Made by a program: the position numbers and the translations under genes. The notes under the pieces were generated by a model, which made no database searches, had not been told where the DNA came from, and saw nothing but the letters and a program-made list of their open reading frames with translations. DNA of 64,000 nt. Origin: Acanthaster planci (lineage: Eukaryota; Echinodermata; Asteroidea; Valvatida; Acanthasteridae). Where the stretch lies: contig NW_019091457.1 in the NCBI RefSeq assembly GCF_001949145.1, positions 334,986 through 398,985 of the forward strand, given 5' to 3'. Numbering within the stretch: the stretch's first letter is position 1; each line of letters begins with the position of its first letter. Shown here one piece after another: positions 59,601 to 64,000 of this stretch.

Positions 59601-62600
59601 CAGAGATGAAAAACCTAGGACTTCTGTTCATATCCGATGTGGTGCGCACGTGCAGCACCCGTAATTTTCCACTTAACCAGGATCTGCATTGGAGGCAGAG
59701 CGGTTTCCAGGTCAGAAATGACGAAAAAGTCTTGTCCTGATAACTGAAACTGTGTTCTGATGATCGGAAAGGTCAGGTGTTTACCATTGAAAGAAGTTTT
59801 AAACCAACAAGTCGTTGGAACATGGGTATTGCCTGTGATACTTGTGTAAACAGGTGCAATTCACAGGCTGCCCCCAAAAGATTACACAGTCATCATAGGA
59901 CAAAGTCTACTTCTGGCTGGCTGGCCTGCCACAACTTGATTCCTTCTCATGATACGTCATGCATACTATTTTGTAAACAGACTTTCTATGGACCTGAGCA
60001 CGACTAAGCATTTATATTCCTGTAGCATATGAAATACAATGTAAGTGCATGTAAGGTTGTGTATTTGCTGCTGCCTGCACAGGGAAGATCCAGAGTTTTG
60101 TTTGCCGGGGGGGGGGGATTATTTGCTGGGGGTGGGGGAGGGGCGAGGGAGGGGTGGGGGTGATGGGCACCCCTTTGTCCACCTATTCCGCTCCCGGCGG
60201 TATCTACCAATGCAATTTGGGGAGCTTTGATGGGCATTTCCTGTTTTCACCGGGTGCATCTGCCGCCAGTCTAATATTGTGTCATCCAAGCACGGGGCAA
60301 TCTGTGATCGGAGCTTACCACCTCCATTTCAAGTCGTCTTCCTCCTCGCGATGAAATCTCATCCCTCTTCCACCCAAGCACTGAAATTGAGGCAGTCTGT
60401 ATACCCCCTGGAGGAAAGTGCTGACAGTAAATGAACATTGACAGTACACGTATTGAACCGTCCCCCCTCCCCGCTTTACGGTACTGTTCTGATAAAGACT
60501 GCACCGTGTCATTAATAATGCACGCTGCGAGCCCAGTAGGTCGTGACCAAGTGAAGCATGACTTCGTGCACTGATTAGTTTTCCCCTGTCTTTCAAAACC
60601 CAGAAACATAAAGGCCCGTGTACGTGTATGCGTCCCAAGTCCTTCAAAGTCAGACAAATTCCAACCTTGCACATCTACCGTACATGTAGGGCAGTGTTGT
60701 ACATTTTTTGTGATCACACACATGCAGTTTCTAAAATTTATCCGACTTTCACTTGCACCCTGCTGTCCAAATCATACCAAAGGAGATGTGAAATGAATCT
60801 TGGAAAAAATGTACGATGTATGGCACAGGTTGTTGGATGGAAGGTAAGGAGGTGGTGGGGGAGGGGGGCTAGGATTAACACTTGCATGTAGGCCCCCCCC
60901 TCAGGTTTGTTTTAATTTTCTTTACTTTATTTCAAGTTATTTCTAGCCAGGGCTTCTCCTTCGTACAACCTCAGTGCCGTATTTGTAGGTACGGTACATG
61001 TACATGTATGTCCACGAGAATTGTCCATGTACAGTGTATTCAGTTGTACATGTAAGTTTCCTGTACATGTACATGTCTGTACAGTGTACCGGTACATGTA
61101 CATGTACATGTACATTGCAGCCTGCTCCATACTGATCACTCCTGATACACTAAACTATTGCGTGTCATCTCGTTTCATGGAATGCAAGTCAGTTCGGGTA
61201 CATCAATTGCCCATTGTATTTCTCATTATCAGTGAATCATCAATTCTGTGTATGCCACAGCAGTTGTCCTCTTTGACCCAAATGCTTCCATCTCTTCTAA
61301 TAAACTTAATTAAACTGCTTCCCAACTGCACCTTTGCATGAAAGGAAATCAGCAGTGTTTTTTTACAGCACAGTATGTACAATGTACTGACGGTGACCAT
61401 GTGTCCAGTGGCGATAGGTTCAAGATTCTCTCAGCACTAGTACTGGTACACTGTAAGCTTACATGTGTCGCTGATAATGTTATTGGCTAATTTAAAACAA
61501 TTCTCTAATTGACTGTGGAGCCTGGTGGTGGTTGGACTGTGATGGTGTGTAGTGAGGCTGAGTTTCTGGATGGGTTGATGTGGGGTGGTTTTTCAGTGTG
61601 GAGAACAGGAAATGATCCGGGGGATATGTGGGTCAGGCCACTCAGCCTGAAACAATGCTGTGACTGTGATCTACATGTGTATGCCCCTCCCTCCCCCACC
61701 GAAACAATTGCCTTATTTGTCGGTGTTGATAAGAGTCCCGGTCTGGTCCCCAACAATTTAATGCCTGACAGTGTCAGTTCGTCCTTGGGATTGTCAGCCT
61801 GGCTGCTGATTACACTGGGGCTGACAAAATAATGTGGTGGAGTTGGGAAAAGTGGGGCAGGCATGCATGTTGGTTCATGTTGCAGGCTGTTTGGCGATGC
61901 GCATCTCTGCCGGAAATGGAAATGTAACCGGAGACGAATCAGAAGTGGAGTACACATGTACATGGAACTAAGAGTCAAATTTTGAAGTGGAGCATTAAAT
62001 CAAAAGGAAGCTCTTGACTGGAAGGGCCCTCCATCCGTGGGTTGAGATGTACTTTTGGGGGGAGTACAGCGGGCCCCTTTTCTCCTCTTGACATAATTAT
62101 GTCTTTTCCCTTTGTATTGAACAGTACTCTTCAGTGATAGCATACATTGTTTTCTAAAAGTACCGGTGTGATAAGTACATGGACATGTAGGCCTACATGT
62201 CATGTACGTACCGTACAAGTTGGAAGTAACAGTTTAGAAGAAGGAATATCTGTGTACCGGTTTATACATGTACCTCCCCTGAGTCAAATCTAACCCCTTA
62301 AGATGACGTTACTTTGGTGGAACTGGAGAGATACCTCTTAATTCGTCAGTGTGATGAATGACAGGGCTATTTTTTTCCAAACAGTGGTTTAAAAACATTG
62401 TAAATTGTTTGACGCCATTTTTCTTCCACTGGGGTATAATATTGTGATAACGATGGCATTCTTGTTTGAATAACAATTTGATTGTAAGCCCTAAATCTTC
62501 TTTGCAGCTGATAAAAGTCTCATTAACAAGCAAGGCCTTGGTCAGTTTGGCAGTTACACATCAGGTTCATGAGCAATAACCATGGACAGTTGAACAATCT

Positions 62601-63837
62601 ACTTGAAAGTCCCGTGCACATGTATGACCACAAGACGCATTGAACTCTGGTGGCTACATGCTTGAGTACACTTTGAAAATGTTCGCATAACTTAGGGATT
62701 TTTTTTTGCATGGTCATTTTCAGGGGGGACACCTTGAGGAGGCAACATTTGTGCTGCAGTTGGGCAGAGAAGAAATCACTGTGGACCTGAAGTTGAACGA
62801 GTAAGTGTTTGGAGCTTCACTCTGATGTTGGTTAGCGGGAATCGTGGGAAAAGCTGGGGCCGGATTGGGCAAGCGGAGCCACATGGACAGATTGACAAAC
62901 AATCAGTCCATGTTGACCTCCCTCTGTGTGGTGACAGCACTCTCAAAAAGCCTTGACTCTGTCATTTCATGGTCGTATGTATATGCAGTAAATGTAAGTA
63001 ATCATGTGTAGCCCTCCAAAGTGAGCCATATCTGCTTGGAAACAGGGCTGATTGGGCAAATTTTAGGCTGAGCAGAGGAAAAACAGCCTGAGAAAAAATG
63101 TTGAGTGGGGGGAGGGGAAACACTTTATATTCATGCGAATTGTAGAAGTACAACAGAAAGGTCTTTTAGTTGAGGGGCTAATTATACACAGGTTTGCATG
63201 TACATGTGTAAACGGTACATGTACATGAGATGCAGGAAAGTTACTGTGGTATACACGTGTACATGCATGTACCTTACATGTAGGAATGTAACTACGGTAC
63301 TTTGCAGGTTATCTCACGAGCGCAATACCAACCACCATGATGGAATAAGATACTAGGGCTACTTATGGTTGAATTGCCCTGTAACGGGCAATTTATTCAG
63401 AGTTGTTCTGTGTTTAGGGAAGAGGAAGCAGACAGGAATTCTGATTTGGGTGTCACATTGGGGTTGATTTAAGGTATTGACAAAAATGCCTGCACAGTGC
63501 TAGTATGTGCAATTGCAAGTCGAAGGTCATGGGTTGGAGTCCACTTGGGTAACCTTGGGAGCTTTTTTTCCCTAGTGACCTCCGGGATTGCACTGAGTAC
63601 ACCTACGTGTATATAGTATGAACAGTGCTTGTTCAGCTTTGTTAGTGAAGGGCAAAACGCAGGCAGTTTCGAACAAGTTGGGAAACTGGCGCCCCAACTT
63701 TTTTTGGTTTGTAGCTGGTAACCTTGTCCATCCTCCTGTGCTTTTCCCTTTTATCCAGGGACCTGTTTCCAGCCCGCTTCATCCAGCGCTCTTACCTGCC
63801 AGATGGACGGCTGTTGACCAGGAAACCTCACAGATTG
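50607..63837 (+). CDS. ADAM-family metalloprotease, first four exons (3' partial)
   Basis: A cell-surface disintegrin-metalloprotease gene of which only the first 123 codons are in the window. Exons in phase: 50607-50703, 52690-52805, 62724-62800, 63759-63837. Exon 1 encodes a textbook signal peptide (MWQRGYIPFLLTLYISHFTV then SAG). Exons 2-4 match the start of the ADAM prodomain: KLNNYDITIPYRLD, ATFVLQLGREEITVDLKLNE and DLFPARFIQRSYLPDGRLLT. The 77- and 79-nt sizes of exons 3 and 4 agree with what I remember for the ADAM9/12/15/19/33 group. The catalytic HExxH domain, disintegrin, Cys-rich and membrane regions must lie to the right of the window. Intron 2 is 9.9 kb, full of TACATG repeats and a MITE copy; intron 1 carries another small inverted-repeat element. 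Confidence 0.8.
51791..51997. mobile_element. Small terminal-inverted-repeat element in ADAM intron 1
   Basis: The left end GGAAAAAACATTGCATCCTG, continuing ACCCCACTT, is mirrored at the right end (reverse complement GGGAAAAAATGTTGCATCCT, continuing GACTCCACTT). The arms are about 29-30 nt with three differences or so, and the total length is about 207 nt. Noncoding, MITE-like. Its ends differ from the 24786 and 55823 family. Confidence 0.75.
54239..54378. repeat. TACATG/ACATGT palindromic repeat arrays
   Basis: Two arrays (54239-54282 and 54334-54378) of ACATGTACATGT units separated by about 50 nt. The unit is self-complementary, so each array can fold on itself and the two can pair. Similar shorter runs lie at 56936-56967, 57030-57045, 60990-61116 and 63192-63290. 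Confidence 0.85.
55823..56115. mobile_element. MITE with terminal inverted repeats, copy 2 (in ADAM intron 2)
   Basis: The left end TGGGTCATTCTAGAAATTCA plus GGGTCC, TGTTACATCTGAC further in, and a right end CAGATGTGACAGGGACA... GGACCCCTAATTTATGTAGC match the ends of the element at 24786-25021. The copy is more diverged and slightly longer, with an AACGTGTTCTGAACTTTAAT interior and a TACATG run near its right arm. Confidence 0.65.
58626..58652. repeat. Perfect 11-bp hairpin bearing CCAAT boxes
   Basis: ATTGGTCCATC-TTAGG-GATGGACCAAT: two perfect 11-nt arms around a 5-nt loop. Each arm holds a CCAAT box (one per strand). It lies in ADAM intron 2; no associated transcript is evident. Confidence 0.6.
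60106..60169 (+). repeat. G-rich tract, potential G-quadruplex
   Basis: A run of 12 G is followed by several groups of three to five G separated by one to three bases (GGGGGTGGGGGAGGGGCGAG and onward). The plus strand could form one or more G-quadruplexes in ADAM intron 2 RNA. Confidence 0.6.
60990..61116. repeat. TACATG repeats cluster
   Basis: Several runs such as GTACATGTACATGTA and TACATGTACATGTACATGTA within about 125 nt, separated by unique sequence containing GTACAGTGTA. Same motif family as at 54239. Confidence 0.75.
63192..63290. repeat. TACATG repeats cluster in ADAM intron 3
   Basis: GCATGTACATGTGTAAACGG, GTACATGTACATG and ACACGTGTACATGCATGTAC in about 100 nt, upstream of ADAM exon 4. 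Confidence 0.65.
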
Positions 63838-63944
63838 GTGAGTCCAAAGGATGCCGCCGGAAAACATTTTTTTTTTCTGAAGAGTGCACATGTGTGCAGT
63901 ACACGACCCATATCTCGGAGTCATATTGACGCCGGGGTACTTTA

Positions 63945-64000
63945 CTTCCTCGCCTTCCACCTCTGCGACCTGTGTTCGAATCCTGCCTGGAATGGCATGC
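63945..64000 (+). mobile_element. tRNA-derived SINE head, cut by the window edge
   Basis: CTTCCTCGCCTTCCACCTCT is followed by a B-box (TGTTCGAATCCTGCC). The first block matches the start of the SINE at 18845-19115 on the other strand, so both are the same family. The body lies outside the window. Confidence 0.5.

Larger units (their letters stand above)
52806..62723 (+). other. ADAM intron 2 (9.9 kb), repeat-rich, no supported gene
   Basis: No exon signature was found. Contents noted are TACATG palindrome arrays, one MITE copy, a perfect 11-bp hairpin at 58626-58652 and a G-rich tract at 60106-60169. An open stretch at 55550-55858 is fairly GC-rich but has no recognisable domain and is not needed for phase, since exons 2 and 3 already join in frame. 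Confidence 0.5.

Noticed and set aside
1-64000. CRISPR arrays, operons, prokaryotic mobile or defence systems
   Set aside because: The window is clearly spliced animal DNA; no regularly spaced direct repeats with unique spacers were seen.

Overview
This is eukaryotic genomic DNA from a marine animal, most likely an invertebrate deuterostome such as an echinoderm. The reasons are multi-exon genes with GT-AG introns, clear orthologues of animal genes (EIF2AK3/PERK, HEATR4, MRPL35, a UDP-glucuronosyltransferase, a TRIM-NHL protein, an ADAM protease), tRNA-derived SINEs, and many short TACATG and AGGCCTA motifs. The taxon is inferred from sequence style and was not tested. All gene models were joined by hand from exon homology, splice sites and reading-frame phase.

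Layout. 243-6668 (+) holds the last 11 coding exons of EIF2AK3, the ER-stress eIF2alpha kinase; its 5' exons lie outside the window. 7842-8570 (-) holds two exons of an unidentified coiled-coil gene, tail-to-tail with EIF2AK3 and head-to-head with HEATR4. 10193-22132 (+) is a complete 12-exon HEATR4-like gene of 1227 aa, with a TATA-type promoter and a short uORF. 23543-26177 (-) is a complete 4-exon MRPL35 (214 aa), tail-to-tail with HEATR4. 27979-28242 (-) is a probable last exon of an unidentified gene with a 3' UTR and polyA signal. 28.2-35.2 kb is a gene-poor gap. 35205-37316 (-) is an intronless 703-aa TRIM-NHL ubiquitin-ligase-like gene. 41449-48115 (+) is a complete 5-exon UGT gene (555 aa) whose third intron contains a decayed non-LTR retrotransposon. 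50607-63837 (+) contains the first four exons of an ADAM metalloprotease gene (signal peptide and part of the prodomain); it runs off the right edge.

The genes are ordinary neighbours, not an operon. They belong to ER stress signalling, mitochondrial translation, ubiquitylation, xenobiotic conjugation and cell-surface proteolysis. I did not find a new enzymatic or defence system. The least explained material is two orphan minus-strand exon sets and several palindromic or terminal-inverted-repeat elements: a foldback with about 150-nt arms inside a HEATR4 intron, a small element in the ADAM first intron, a 0.5-kb inverted-repeat element upstream of UGT, and a two-copy MITE family. There is also a 72-nt tRNA-shaped sequence and a TACATG palindrome-repeat zone in the ADAM intron.
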